NCBI RefSeq assembly: GCF_001375655.1
Contig: NZ_CTEN01000002.1
Coordinates: forward strand, 124,001 to 188,000
DNA length: 64,000 nt
Reading direction: 5' to 3'
From: Streptococcus varani
GTDB taxonomy: Bacteria > Bacillota > Bacilli > Lactobacillales > Streptococcaceae
The notes under the pieces were generated by a model that saw only the letters and a program-made list of their open reading frames with translations, was not told the DNA's origin and searched no databases. The stretch's first letter is position 1, and every line of letters starts with the position of its first letter. Below, one piece after another: positions 38,243 to 47,384 of this stretch. A program made the position numbers and the translations under genes.

Positions 38243-38350
38243 GTTGTCATTACAAGTTCTGTTACCAAATTACAATATAGGACATTGCTTGTCACTCATC
38301 TAAACTCTACACACAAAATATTATATCTCCTTATTTATAAGAGATACTTT

Positions 38351-38530
38351 CTAATCCCTTGATACATCTATGTAATTTGCACCTGTCATTATTATGACAC
38401 AAGCCCCTCCAGGTAAGGTAGCACCCGACCAAGCATAGCGTTCGTGATCTCGAATCTGCATGACAATATTGCCTTGTCCATCTTCAATCAGACACATGTT
38501 GGTTAAAATGGTTTCTTGACTACGTAGCAT
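38351..38530 (-). pseudogene. Truncated Nudix 5' copy R3 (next to uvrB)
   Basis: A 59-codon frame MLRSQETILTNMCLIEDGQG...GATLPGG, then the shared tail ACVIIMTGANYIDVSRD and stop. Its upstream side joins uvrB directly, so this copy probably marks the original 5' end of the Nudix gene, with everything between 32632 and 38351 inserted later. Confidence 0.8.
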
Positions 38531-38567
38531 GAGTGCTCCTTTTCAAAATAATCTACTTTTATTTTAT

Positions 38568-40559
38568 CTAATCCATAGCCTTGAGTTCCAAGACTACATC
38601 GCGGATTTCAGCAGCCAGTTCGAAATCAAGCAACTCTGCGGCTTCCTGCATTTGTTTTTGCAGTTTTTTGATAGCCTCTTGACGCTCTTTTTTGTTCATA
38701 GCTGAGTAATCAACCGTATCTTCTGCTACATCTGTTCCAGCTGATTTACTGATGGCGATGAGGTCACGGATTTCTTTCTTGATCGTCTGTGGTGTAATGC
38801 CATGTTCTTGGTTATAAGCTATCTGAATTTCACGACGGCGGACAGTCTCATCCATGGCTCCTTGCATGGAATCAGTAACTTTGTCCCCATACATGATAAC
38901 ATGCCCTTCAGAGTTACGAGCTGCACGTCCAATGGTCTGAATGAGTCCGCGCTCATTGCGAAGAAACCCTTCCTTATCGGCATCTAGAATAGCTACCAAA
39001 CTTACTTCTGGCACGTCAATTCCTTCTCGCAACAAGTTGATTCCGACTAGGACATCAAAGACACCTAGACGCAGATCGCGTATAATCTCCGTACGCTCCA
39101 AGGTCTTAATATCTGAGTGCATGTATTTGACTTTGACACCCATCTCTTTGAAGTAATCGGTCAAGTCTTCAGCCATCTTCTTGGTTAAGGTCGTAACAAA
39201 AACACGTTCCTTCTTATCAACTCTGGCATTGATTTCACCAAGGAGATCATCCATTTGTCCCATAGTTGGACGTACTTCTACTTCAGGATCCAAAAGTCCT
39301 GTTGGACGGATAATCTGTTGGATAACGGTATCGGTCTGTTCACGCTCATAATCACCAGGTGTAGCGGAAACATAGACAATTTGATGCACATGACTTTCAA
39401 ATTCCTCACGGCGAAGCGGGCGATTATCCAGAGCCGAAGGCAGGCGGAAACCGTAATTGACCAACATCTCCTTGCGGGAGCGGTCACCGTTGTACATACC
39501 CTTGATTTGTCCCATGGTCATGTGACTTTCATCAATCATAATGAGAAAATCTTCTGGGAAAAAGTCTAAGAGTGTGTATGGAGGCTCCCCTTCCGAACGG
39601 CCATCCATGTGGCGAGAATAGTTTTCGACACCGTTTGTGTAGCCCATTTCTCGCAGCATTTCCACATCATATTCTGTTCGTTGGCGGATTCGTTGAGCCT
39701 CAATTAATTTCCCTTCTGACTCAAAGAGTTTGACCTGTTCTTCCATTTCTGCCACAATTTTGGCAATAGCCGCTTCCATATGGTCATCATTTGTCATAAA
39801 GTGAGTTGCGGGAAAAAGGACCAAATGATCGACTTCTCCTAAATTACGACCCGTCAGACTTTCAATTTCGCGAATACGATCAATTTCATCCCCGAAAAAT
39901 TCTACACGAAAAGCATGTTCATCGCGGCTGGCTGGAAAGATTTCAAACACATCTCCACGCACGCGAAAGCGTCCGCGCTGAAAATCAATGTCATTGCGCT
40001 CAAACTGGATATCTACCAACTGATTCAATAATTGGTCACGAGAAATTTCCTGTCCAGGACGCAGGCTGACTGCTGAATCCGCATATTCTTTTGGAGAACC
40101 CAAACCATAGATACACGAAACTGAAGCCACTACGATTACATCATTTCTCTCTAATAAGGATGAGGTTGCTGAGTGGCGAAGTTTGTCGATTTCATCGTTG
40201 ACAGAACTGTCTTTCTCGATATAGGTATCAGATGATGGCACATAAGCCTCAGGTTGGTAATAATCATAGTAAGATACGAAATACTCAACCGCATTTTCAG
40301 GAAAAAATTCCTTAAACTCGCCATAGAGCTGGCCAGCCAATGTCTTGTTATGAGCGATGACTAGGGTTGGCTTGTTGACTTTTGAGATGACTTGACTCAT
40401 GGTATAGGTTTTTCCTGTACCAGTTGCTCCCATGAGAATCTGGGCTTTTTCGCCACCTTCTATATTGTCCACTAATTTTTCAATCGCCTGAGGCTGGTCG
40501 CCAGAGGGTTCATATTTTGAAATTAATTTAAAGTGATTATTTTCTCTTCTATCAATCAT
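38568..40559 (-). CDS. uvrB: Excinuclease ABC subunit B
   Basis: A 663-aa nucleotide-excision-repair helicase-like protein. The start at 40559 ([20 protein letters not shown]) fits UvrB length; nine more in-frame codons are less likely. Walker A is GATGTGKT (residues 44-51), the beta-hairpin region is [24 protein letters not shown]-like motif is MIDESH, and the UVR domain at the C-terminus ([20 protein letters not shown]) contacts UvrC, encoded at 53355-55139. Downstream in the direction of transcription lies the cassette array. Confidence 0.96.
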   Translation of the reverse strand: MIDRRENNHFKLISKYEPSGDQPQAIEKLVDNIEGGEKAQILMGATGTGKTYTMSQVISKVNKPTLVIAHNKTLAGQLYGEFKEFFPENAVEYFVSYYDYYQPEAYVPSSDTYIEKDSSVNDEIDKLRHSATSSLLERNDVIVVASVSCIYGLGSPKEYADSAVSLRPGQEISRDQLLNQLVDIQFERNDIDFQRGRFRVRGDVFEIFPASRDEHAFRVEFFGDEIDRIREIESLTGRNLGEVDHLVLFPATHFMTNDDHMEAAIAKIVAEMEEQVKLFESEGKLIEAQRIRQRTEYDVEMLREMGYTNGVENYSRHMDGRSEGEPPYTLLDFFPEDFLIMIDESHMTMGQIKGMYNGDRSRKEMLVNYGFRLPSALDNRPLRREEFESHVHQIVYVSATPGDYEREQTDTVIQQIIRPTGLLDPEVEVRPTMGQMDDLLGEINARVDKKERVFVTTLTKKMAEDLTDYFKEMGVKVKYMHSDIKTLERTEIIRDLRLGVFDVLVGINLLREGIDVPEVSLVAILDADKEGFLRNERGLIQTIGRAARNSEGHVIMYGDKVTDSMQGAMDETVRRREIQIAYNQEHGITPQTIKKEIRDLIAISKSAGTDVAEDTVDYSAMNKKERQEAIKKLQKQMQEAAELLDFELAAEIRDVVLELKAMD

Positions 40560-40726
40560 AATTAAGATCCAAAGGGCAGATAGCATATAGAGATAAAAAG
40601 TAAGCTAATCAAAGACATTCCTATCTTGGCGCTTTTTATCTTTTTGGCAAGAATCTGTCGTCCCTTATTCCTTTCTTTGTGTCACTCTATTTTATCACAA
40701 GCCACTCTTATCTACGAAAAAGAGAG

Positions 40727-41641
40727 TTATTTCCGATTAACAACTCTCTTCTTATATAAAGTCCAAGCTAGATAAGAAATATAAGTTCCCATGACAAGAG
40801 AAGCAAAAATAGAAGCTTCTGGTCCAAAATCGCCTCCAGACATGAAATCTGGTACACTTCCATTTACAAATCTCATAGGGGCATAAGAGGTGGACAGGCC
40901 AGAAACCTTTAGCCCAAAGAAACTACCTTGGAAACAATTCCAAGCAGCATGTATGGCAGAAATCCCCCAAATATTATCCGTCTTCAAAACATAAAGGCAG
41001 GCTAACAAGCCAAAAAGTCCGATATTCAGAATAGAAATCCAATTGACCGATGGATTTTGTAGGTGAAGAATGGCAAAAAGTAGGCTAGAGATACTTGTTC
41101 CAATCCATAAACGGGTATGTTTAGAGATGACTGGAAAAAGCCATCCACGCGTCAATAATTCTTCTGTCCCACTCTGGAGCAACCAAAAGGGGATGATGAA
41201 CAGAAAAGTAAGGATATTAGCCCCAGAAAAATCAAGTTGAGATAGTTGAATACTTGATGTAGCAACTTGTAAACCAACGACAGCACCAATTAAAAGAAAA
41301 CCAATCCCCCAGCCTTTTAGAAGTTGGAGCCAAGCTTTCTGCTTGAAGAAACCAAGCCCCCTTGGCGAACGTCTTTCCACAGCTATAACCCAAAGAAAAA
41401 GGAGTAGGGCCGGAAAGATAAAGGTCAAGAGATCTATAAAAATTGGGTCTAGAGTAAACATAAGAAACTGCATGACTTGTCCGGGCAAAGACATAAGAAG
41501 ACCCCAAATGAGAGTTGAGCCTAAAAAAGAACCCAGTTCGATAAAGAAAACTAATAAAAAGATTGTCGCTAAAGAGTAAAGCCAGGCTAGTAGTTTGTTA
41601 TTAATACCTCTGACTGCGGCAAAAATCCGTGCCTCTTTCAT
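40727..41641 (-). CDS. CPBP-family intramembrane protease
   Basis: A 304-aa protein with about eight membrane helices. The glutamic protease motifs are TEELLTRGWLFPVI (EExxxR) near residue 180 and LLFAILHLQNPS (FxxxH) near residue 215. CPBP/Abi proteins take part in peptide or bacteriocin self-protection, among other roles; no bacteriocin genes adjoin it. Its terminator hairpin (AAGAGAGTT / AACTCTCTT, about 40712-40747) overlaps the 3' end of the gene. Confidence 0.85.
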   Translation of the reverse strand: MKEARIFAAVRGINNKLLAWLYSLATIFLLVFFIELGSFLGSTLIWGLLMSLPGQVMQFLMFTLDPIFIDLLTFIFPALLLFLWVIAVERRSPRGLGFFKQKAWLQLLKGWGIGFLLIGAVVGLQVATSSIQLSQLDFSGANILTFLFIIPFWLLQSGTEELLTRGWLFPVISKHTRLWIGTSISSLLFAILHLQNPSVNWISILNIGLFGLLACLYVLKTDNIWGISAIHAAWNCFQGSFFGLKVSGLSTSYAPMRFVNGSVPDFMSGGDFGPEASIFASLVMGTYISYLAWTLYKKRVVNRK

Positions 41642-41755
41642 AGAAAAGTCTCCTCATATTTTATGGTTCTATTGTAACAAATTTTTAAAGAGATTTAAAG
41701 AAGAAAAGCATCAGTCTCGGTATGTCAGAAAATCTAACATGAAAGTTCTAAGAAT

Positions 41756-41784
41756 TTGCCAATTTTCAGAATTTATGCTATACT
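41756..41784 (+). promoter_or_regulatory. Promoter of glnPQ
   Basis: TTGCCA (41756-41761), 17 bp, TATACT (41779-41784), 30 bp before the ATG at 41814. Confidence 0.6.
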
Positions 41785-41813
41785 TTTACTCATATTTAGA
41801 GAAGGAGATTGAC

Positions 41814-44018
41814 ATGAAGAAAAAAATACTGATGTTGCTTGCAACAATCTTACCACTATTCTTTGTCTATTCTACTGTTAAGGCAGCAGATATTACCATT
41901 GTATCTGATACAGCCTATGCACCATTTGAGTTTAAGGACTCAGATCAAGTCTATAAAGGGATCGATGTTGACCTTATTGAGGAAGTCGCTAAGCGTGCTA
42001 ATTGGGACTTTTCCATGGACTATCCGGGCTTCGATGCGGCTGTCAATGCCGTTCAAGCCGGTCAAGCGGATGCTATCATGGCCGGTATGACCATCACAGA
42101 TGCTCGTCAGAAGGTCTTTACATTCTCAGATCCTTATTACGACACCAAGATTGTCCTCTATACTCGAGCTGACCAAAAAATAACGGATTACAGTGAGTTA
42201 AAAGGGAAGAATGTAGGTGTTAAAAACGGAACGATTTCTCAAACATTCCTTGAAAAGAATAAGGATAAGTACGGCTACACTGTCAAAAGCTTTGATACTG
42301 GTGATTTGATGAATAACTCATTGGATGCTGGTGCAGTGGATGCAGCTATGGATGACCAACCAGTTGTCCAATTTGCTATCAACCAAGGCAAACATTATGC
42401 TATTCATATTGCCGGTGAATCAGTAGGAAGTTTTGGTTTTGCTGTTAAAAAAGACGGCAAGCATGAGGACTTGGTGGAAGACTTTAACAAAGCCCTTGCT
42501 GAAATGAAGAAAGACGGCACTTACGATGCCATCATGGCAAAATGGTTGGGCGAGGAAAAAGCCGATGATACCAAAAAATCTACTGCATCTGCTTCAAGTA
42601 GTTTGACCCTCACTGGAGATGCTAAAGTCAAAGCTAGCCCCGTCAAAGCTAACTACAACATTTTCATGGATTCATCCTTTGCACCATTTGAATACCAAAA
42701 TGATGCAGGCCAGTACGTTGGTATCGATGTTGATTTGATTAAAGCAATTGCAGAGCAACAAGGTTTTACTATCACTCTCTCTAATCCAGGATTTGACGCG
42801 GCACTCAATGCTGTCCAAGCAGGTCAGGCCGATGCCGTTATGGCAGGTATGTCCATTACAGATGCCCGCAAAAAGATCTTTGATTTCTCAGACTCTTATT
42901 ATACCTCTAACATTCTTTTGGCTGTAAAATCGGGTAGTTCTTATGCTTCTTATGACGACCTTTCAGGTAAGACCGTTGGTGCAAAAAATGGAACTTCTTC
43001 TTATGCTTTCTTAGAAGAAAATGCTAGCAAATACGGCTATACAGTCAGAGCCTTCGACGAAGCTTCAACCATGTATGATAGTTTGAATACCGGTTCCATT
43101 GATGCCCTCATGGATGATGAAGCTGTTCTTCGTTATGCCATCCAGCAGGGCCGTGAGTTTGATACTCCAATTCCTGGAGAACCTTCAGGTGCATATGGTT
43201 TCGCAGTAAGCAAGGGTTCTAATCCAGAGTTGATTGAAATGTTCAATAATGGTTTGGCAGCTTTGGTAGAGTCTGGTAAATACGACGAGATTGTTGAAAA
43301 TTACCTTGGTAAAACTGAAGAAACCGATACACAAACTAATACTGTTGATGAATCAACGATTGGCGGACTTCTATCAAATAACTATAATCAATTGCTGTCT
43401 GGATTAGGAACAACACTCAGTTTAACTCTAATTTCCTTTGCTATCGCTTTGGTTATCGGTGTTATCTTTGGTATGATGAGTGTTTCTCCAAATAGCATCC
43501 TCCGCGGGATTGCTTCTGTCTTTGTTGATGTAGTCCGTGGTATTCCGCTTATGATTGTGGCTGCCTTCATTTTCTGGGGAATTCCTAACTTGATTGCGTC
43601 ACTCACTGGTAACCAAAGTCCAATCAATGACTTTGTCGCTGCTACCATTGCCCTATCTCTTAATGGTGGAGCTTATATCGCTGAGATTGTCCGAGGTGGT
43701 ATCGAAGCTGTTCCTTCAGGTCAAATGGAAGCCAGCCGTAGTTTGGGTATCTCTTATGGTAAGACCATGCAAAAAGTTATCTTACCTCAGGCCGTTCGTC
43801 TCATGCTTCCAAGTTTAATTAACCAATTTGTTATCTCATTGAAAGATACTACGATCGTATCTGCTATCGGTTTGGTAGAACTTTTCCAAACTGGTAAAAT
43901 CATCATTGCGCGTAACTACCAATCTTTCCGTATGTACGCTATCTTGGCAGTTATCTACTTGATTATGATTACCTTGCTGACTCGCTTGGCCAAACGATTA
44001 GAAAAGAGGCTTAAATAA
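41814..44018 (+). CDS. glnP: Glutamine/amino-acid ABC transporter, two SBDs fused to permease
   Basis: A 734-aa protein from the ATG at 41814 (GAAGGAG upstream). The signal segment is residues 1-24, then two tandem SBP_bac_3 domains (about 25-255 and 280-505) that are clearly duplicated ([11 protein letters not shown] / [27 protein letters not shown] / [15 protein letters not shown]), then a permease domain (about 520-730) with the EAA loop [20 protein letters not shown]. This is the Lactococcus GlnP architecture (SBD1-SBD2-TMD), which works as a dimer with GlnQ. Likely substrates are glutamine, glutamate or asparagine. The 1-nt overlap with glnQ supports one unit. Confidence 0.93.
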   Translation: MKKKILMLLATILPLFFVYSTVKAADITIVSDTAYAPFEFKDSDQVYKGIDVDLIEEVAKRANWDFSMDYPGFDAAVNAVQAGQADAIMAGMTITDARQKVFTFSDPYYDTKIVLYTRADQKITDYSELKGKNVGVKNGTISQTFLEKNKDKYGYTVKSFDTGDLMNNSLDAGAVDAAMDDQPVVQFAINQGKHYAIHIAGESVGSFGFAVKKDGKHEDLVEDFNKALAEMKKDGTYDAIMAKWLGEEKADDTKKSTASASSSLTLTGDAKVKASPVKANYNIFMDSSFAPFEYQNDAGQYVGIDVDLIKAIAEQQGFTITLSNPGFDAALNAVQAGQADAVMAGMSITDARKKIFDFSDSYYTSNILLAVKSGSSYASYDDLSGKTVGAKNGTSSYAFLEENASKYGYTVRAFDEASTMYDSLNTGSIDALMDDEAVLRYAIQQGREFDTPIPGEPSGAYGFAVSKGSNPELIEMFNNGLAALVESGKYDEIVENYLGKTEETDTQTNTVDESTIGGLLSNNYNQLLSGLGTTLSLTLISFAIALVIGVIFGMMSVSPNSILRGIASVFVDVVRGIPLMIVAAFIFWGIPNLIASLTGNQSPINDFVAATIALSLNGGAYIAEIVRGGIEAVPSGQMEASRSLGISYGKTMQKVILPQAVRLMLPSLINQFVISLKDTTIVSAIGLVELFQTGKIIIARNYQSFRMYAILAVIYLIMITLLTRLAKRLEKRLK

Positions 44019-44758
44019 TGGCAGAATTGAAAATTGACGTTCAAGATTTGCATAAATCATTTGGAAAAAATGAAGTGTTAAAAGGGATTGATGCCAAGTT
44101 CTATGAGGGCGATGTTGTCTGTATCATCGGTCCTTCTGGTTCTGGTAAATCCACTTTCTTGCGTACGCTTAACCTCCTTGAAACCATTACAAGTGGTAAA
44201 GTTGTGGTAGATGGTTTTGAACTATCGGATAAACACACCGATGTGGATAAGGCTCGTGAAAATATCGGTATGGTATTCCAGCACTTCAATCTCTTCCCGC
44301 ATATGTCCGTTTTAGACAATATTGCTTTTGCTCCTATCGAATTAGGGAAAGAAAGTAAAGAATCCGCTGAAAAACATGCACGTGAATTGCTCGAAAAAGT
44401 TGGTTTGTCAGATAAGGCTGATGCTATGCCTGACAGTTTGTCTGGTGGTCAAAAACAGCGTGTGGCTATCGCTCGCTCACTGGCTATGAATCCTGACATC
44501 ATGCTCTTTGATGAACCAACATCAGCTCTTGACCCTGAAATGGTCGGAGATGTTCTTAACGTAATGAAAGATTTGGCAGATCAAGGCATGACCATGTTGA
44601 TCGTAACTCACGAGATGGGCTTTGCTCGCAGGGTAGCTAACCGTGTCATCTTTACAGATGGCGGCCAATTCTTGGAAGACGGAACACCTGAAGAAATCTT
44701 CGACAATCCAAAACACCCTCGTTTGATTGACTTCTTAGATAAAGTCTTGAATGTTTAA
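44018..44758 (+). CDS. glnQ: Amino-acid ABC transporter ATPase
   Basis: A 246-aa ATPase with Walker [11 protein letters not shown]-loop [12 protein letters not shown], signature [17 protein letters not shown], Walker [14 protein letters not shown] and switch His THEMGFA. It powers GlnP. It overlaps glnP by one base. Its terminator hairpin has been duplicated by an IS immediately downstream. Confidence 0.95.
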   Translation: MAELKIDVQDLHKSFGKNEVLKGIDAKFYEGDVVCIIGPSGSGKSTFLRTLNLLETITSGKVVVDGFELSDKHTDVDKARENIGMVFQHFNLFPHMSVLDNIAFAPIELGKESKESAEKHARELLEKVGLSDKADAMPDSLSGGQKQRVAIARSLAMNPDIMLFDEPTSALDPEMVGDVLNVMKDLADQGMTMLIVTHEMGFARRVANRVIFTDGGQFLEDGTPEEIFDNPKHPRLIDFLDKVLNV

Positions 44759-46233
44759 TGGCAAAAGGAACTCGGTTGAGTTCCTTTCAGATTGTAGACA
44801 AACTTCATTTTTGAGGTTTGTCTTTTTTTGTATTTTCGGAATAATGATGCGAAATGTAGTGAAAATTGACAGATTTGGACAAAATAAAAAGGCTTCCCAG
44901 CCATCATTTTCACCAGTTTTTTGATATTAAGACATGCCAAAGTCAGTCCAACCTTGTCTTCCATTTTTGACTTTCCTCTTTCTCTTGTATAGCGCAAATT
45001 ATGGTACTCTTTGGCTGTTCCAAAGAGCCGTTCAATCGTTTCCTTACGCTTCTGATAAAGCTCCTTCATTCCTTTTTGATGTCGGATATCTTCACAAATC
45101 TCAAGGGCCTCTTTCCATATATGACGTGTTATAACCTTCTGATGGTTTCTGCTTTCTGTACAGACAGATAGTAAAGGACATTGTGCACAAATTTTAGGAT
45201 CACTCTTGTATTCACGATAGCCCTCACGGGTTGTTGTTCGATAGGTTAGTTCTTGATTTTCTGGACAAAGGTAACAGTCGAAATACTCATCGTAGATAAA
45301 ATCTTTTGGTCGTAGTTTCCCTTTCTTTCCTCTAGGTCTAGTGTATGGAAAAACAGGAGTAATATTTTGGTCTAGAAGAAACTTGGCAATACTTGGTGTT
45401 TTATAGCCGGCATCCGCAATCAGGTAGTGTGGTTGAAAGGGTTCAATTTTAGAAAATAGAGTAGGGAAAGCTTGGCTATCATGAATATTGCCTGCTTCAA
45501 CTGTATAAGCCAGTGCCCAACCGTGCTTATCACAAGCTACCTGAGCAGAATAGGCAAATACTTCCTTATGTTCGCCCTTATGAAACCAACCGCTCTCTGG
45601 GTCTGTGGTTGAAATTTTCTTTTCCTTAGCCTCGCTTTCTGCGGGCTTTAGCGACTTTTTTGCCTGTTTTTTCCTATCTAAATCAATCTCAAGTTCCAGT
45701 TGGTCACTCATAAACTTGGCTTGTTGTTCCACTAATTGCTTGGTGTACTTGTGATTATTCGCCGCAGCTTTGATATGAGTTCCATCCACGAAAATTTCAG
45801 AAGGGTCAATCAAACCAGCTCTTAAGGCTTGATTGAGAATTCGAGAGAAAATCTCAGAGATGAGCTCTTTTTCTTGGAATCTTCGACTGTAATTCTTCCC
45901 ATAAGTAGTGAAGTGGGGGACCCTGTCATCGAGAGTAAGACCGAGAAACCAACGATAAGCCATATTGACTTCGATTTCCTTGATAGTTTGACGCATGGAC
46001 CGAATACCATAGAGGCACTGAATAAGAGGGATTTTAACCAGCATGACAGGATCTAAACTCGGACGACCATTATCGGTTGAGTAGGTGTCCTCTACCAACT
46101 CATAAATGAAGTTAAAATCAATCACCTCATCAACTTGACGAAGGAAATGATCAATTGGAACAAGGTCATCAAGTGTATAGAAACCATATTTATTGCGGTT
46201 GTAATCTGGTTTTTCCTTATGAAGCATAGCCAA
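44755..46233 (-). CDS. IS1182-family transposase
   Basis: A 492-aa protein with an N-terminal DUF772-type domain ([20 protein letters not shown]) and a DDE domain: [15 protein letters not shown] near residue 148, [11 protein letters not shown] near 272 and the final [20 protein letters not shown] near 410. A cysteine cluster ([16 protein letters not shown]) lies before the last motif. The last 12 codons and the stop lie outside the IS: the frame reads through the flanking hairpin and stops on the bases of the glnQ end. The start has AGGAGG-like sequence upstream. Confidence 0.92.
   Translation of the reverse strand: MAMLHKEKPDYNRNKYGFYTLDDLVPIDHFLRQVDEVIDFNFIYELVEDTYSTDNGRPSLDPVMLVKIPLIQCLYGIRSMRQTIKEIEVNMAYRWFLGLTLDDRVPHFTTYGKNYSRRFQEKELISEIFSRILNQALRAGLIDPSEIFVDGTHIKAAANNHKYTKQLVEQQAKFMSDQLELEIDLDRKKQAKKSLKPAESEAKEKKISTTDPESGWFHKGEHKEVFAYSAQVACDKHGWALAYTVEAGNIHDSQAFPTLFSKIEPFQPHYLIADAGYKTPSIAKFLLDQNITPVFPYTRPRGKKGKLRPKDFIYDEYFDCYLCPENQELTYRTTTREGYREYKSDPKICAQCPLLSVCTESRNHQKVITRHIWKEALEICEDIRHQKGMKELYQKRKETIERLFGTAKEYHNLRYTRERGKSKMEDKVGLTLACLNIKKLVKMMAGKPFYFVQICQFSLHFASLFRKYKKRQTSKMKFVYNLKGTQPSSFCH
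44764..44787. repeat. Direct repeat left of the IS = glnQ terminator hairpin
   Basis: AAA-GGAACTC-GGTT-GAGTTCC-TTT, identical to 46323-46346 on the other side of the IS. It reads as a terminator for glnQ on the plus strand. It is most simply a 24-bp target duplication made on insertion. Confidence 0.75.
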
Positions 46234-46322
46234 ACCTCCTCATACTAGATACTTTAATTATACTCCTATTCACAAAGAAAAGCCCTTAGAAACCTAATTC
46301 CGAGGACTTTGTCTTCAGTCTG
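44788..46322. mobile_element. IS1182-family insertion sequence (about 1.5 kb)
   Basis: The ends are CAGATTGTAGACAAA and the inverse of CAGACTGAAGACAAA (imperfect terminal repeats). The element contains one transposase gene and is flanked by a 24-bp direct repeat consisting of a terminator hairpin. Its right part holds ~90 bp before the transposase start with AT-rich promoter-like sequence. It looks complete. Confidence 0.85.
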
Positions 46323-46346
46323 AAAGGAACTCGGTTGAGTTCCTTT
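46323..46346 (+). terminator. Right copy of the glnQ terminator hairpin
   Basis: GGAACTC-GGTT-GAGTTCC followed by TTTTTT, so this copy has the full T-run of a Rho-independent terminator; the left copy at 44764-44787 has only TTT. Confidence 0.75.
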
Positions 46347-46674
46347 TTTATTTATCTGAAAATGAAATATTGATATCTCCAGAGCTCCTTTCCAGACTAA
46401 ACTCATCTAAAACATCCTGAAAAAGACTACTTTCTAATTTATGATTTTTATTTTAAAAAAATTTTTTCTACTTTATGAAAATGATAGATAATTTCCTACT
46501 TATCATCAGATTTCAAAAACTACACACAGTATGAATGGTAGATAAAGTCTGACACATTAGTAGAGATGATTTAAACAAAAATACAAAAAATTGAATAAAT
46601 TTATTCTTCTCAATTTCTAGTAAATAAATAAGAAATTACTTGCTTGATGATTAGTAATAGAAACGAAACATCAC

Positions 46675-46703
46675 TTGACAACGCTTCCATAAACTGCTAA
46701 ACT
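46675..46703 (+). promoter_or_regulatory. Promoter of the ABC-F leader transcript
   Basis: TTGACA (46675-46680), 17 bp, TAAACT (46698-46703). The 330 bp before it (46347-46674) is AT-rich with no gene recognised. Confidence 0.65.
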
Positions 46704-46912
46704 GTTTATGAAAATAAAGGGAGGTAAGGAGCCATGAAAAACTAAGAAATCACTTATTGGTATAGTGTTTTAGTTCAGAATAGATACTAGACGTTATCAA
46801 GTTGTGGTTTTTTAGTGAGCTCTACTTCTCCCCAAACTAGCATGCACCAGCATGCGGTCTTTTTGAAGTAACTCAACTATCCCTGCTTGATAAAGTAGGG
46901 ATTTTCTATGTC

Positions 46913-47088
46913 TCTTAACGATTGCTGGTCAATAGGACCTAGCAGAGTTTAGAGACATTGATGTAGTTCGAACATCTGGGAGAACTACGGTCTGTACCAG
47001 TCTTAACGATTGCTGGTCAATAAGATCTAGCAGAGTTTAGAGACATTGAGGCAGTTCGAACATCTGGGAGAACTACGGTCTATACTGG
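46913..47088 (+). repeat. Two tandem 88-bp repeats
   Basis: Units 46913-47000 and 47001-47088 start TCTTAACGATTGCTGGTCAA and are about 93% identical; a third begins at 47089 (TCTTAG) and stops. Each unit can form GCTGGTC/GACCTAGC-type and GTAGTTC/GAACTAC hairpins. The substitution of GGACC by AGATC in unit 2 keeps pairing through G-U, suggesting that the RNA fold matters. Confidence 0.75.
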
Positions 47089-47218
47089 TCTTAGCAAGAC
47101 AAGCTTGAAAAGGCGAAGGTGAAACTCGACACCTTGATGCAGTCCCGACCAAAGTCAAAACTGGAACTGTAACACTCGGCAGAAAATAAGCTTTCATTTA
47201 TAGGAGAAAGGAACCATC

Positions 47219-47365
47219 ATGAAAAACCTAAATCAATTGAAAAAACAAATAAAGCAGGCAGAAGGCAAACATTCTCATGCTAGTGCGAACCATAAGACTA
47301 TGAAGCCAGTTCATACCAATCAACATGGTAAAAACATCATTAGCCATAGTAAAGGCAATAGATAA
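47219..47365 (+). CDS. Small basic His-rich ORF upstream of the ABC-F gene
   Basis: A 48-aa frame starting MKNLNQLKKQIKQAEGKHSH behind AGGAGAAAGGAACC, ending 20 bp before the ABC-F ATG. It is rich in Lys, His, Asn and Gln, with no membrane segment. Its first three codons match the three-codon ORF at 46734. It could be a real small protein or a second leader peptide. I do not recognise a family. Confidence 0.5.
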   Translation: MKNLNQLKKQIKQAEGKHSHASANHKTMKPVHTNQHGKNIISHSKGNR

Positions 47366-47384
47366 CACACACAAAGGAGGTAAT

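Larger units (their letters stand above)
46704..47384 (+). promoter_or_regulatory. Long structured leader of the ABC-F gene with two terminators
   Basis: Near the 5' end GGAGG...AGGAGCC precedes a three-codon ORF ATG-AAA-AAC-TAA (46734-46745). Then come a hairpin GCATGC-ACCA-GCATGC with GGTCTTTTT (46840-46865) and a second one ATCCCT-GC...AGGGAT with TTTTCT (46879-46906), both terminator-like. Two 88-bp repeats follow (46913-47088), then a hairpin AAGGTG...CACCTT and a 48-codon ORF. Antibiotic-resistance ABC-F genes are often controlled by ribosome-mediated attenuation; this layout fits such control. Confidence 0.6.

Noticed and set aside
38115..38303. A 62-codon plus-strand frame after the abiE genes as a small protein
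   Set aside because: The frame runs through a clear terminator stem and starts at the promoter itself; an RNA unit is a better reading.
40580..40640. An 18-codon hydrophobic ORF just upstream of uvrB as a leader peptide
   Set aside because: The ribosome site is too close to its ATG and nothing else suggests translational control of uvrB.
46913..47088. Two 88-bp direct repeats as a CRISPR array
   Set aside because: Only two units, directly adjacent with no spacers, and no cas genes; they sit in an mRNA leader.
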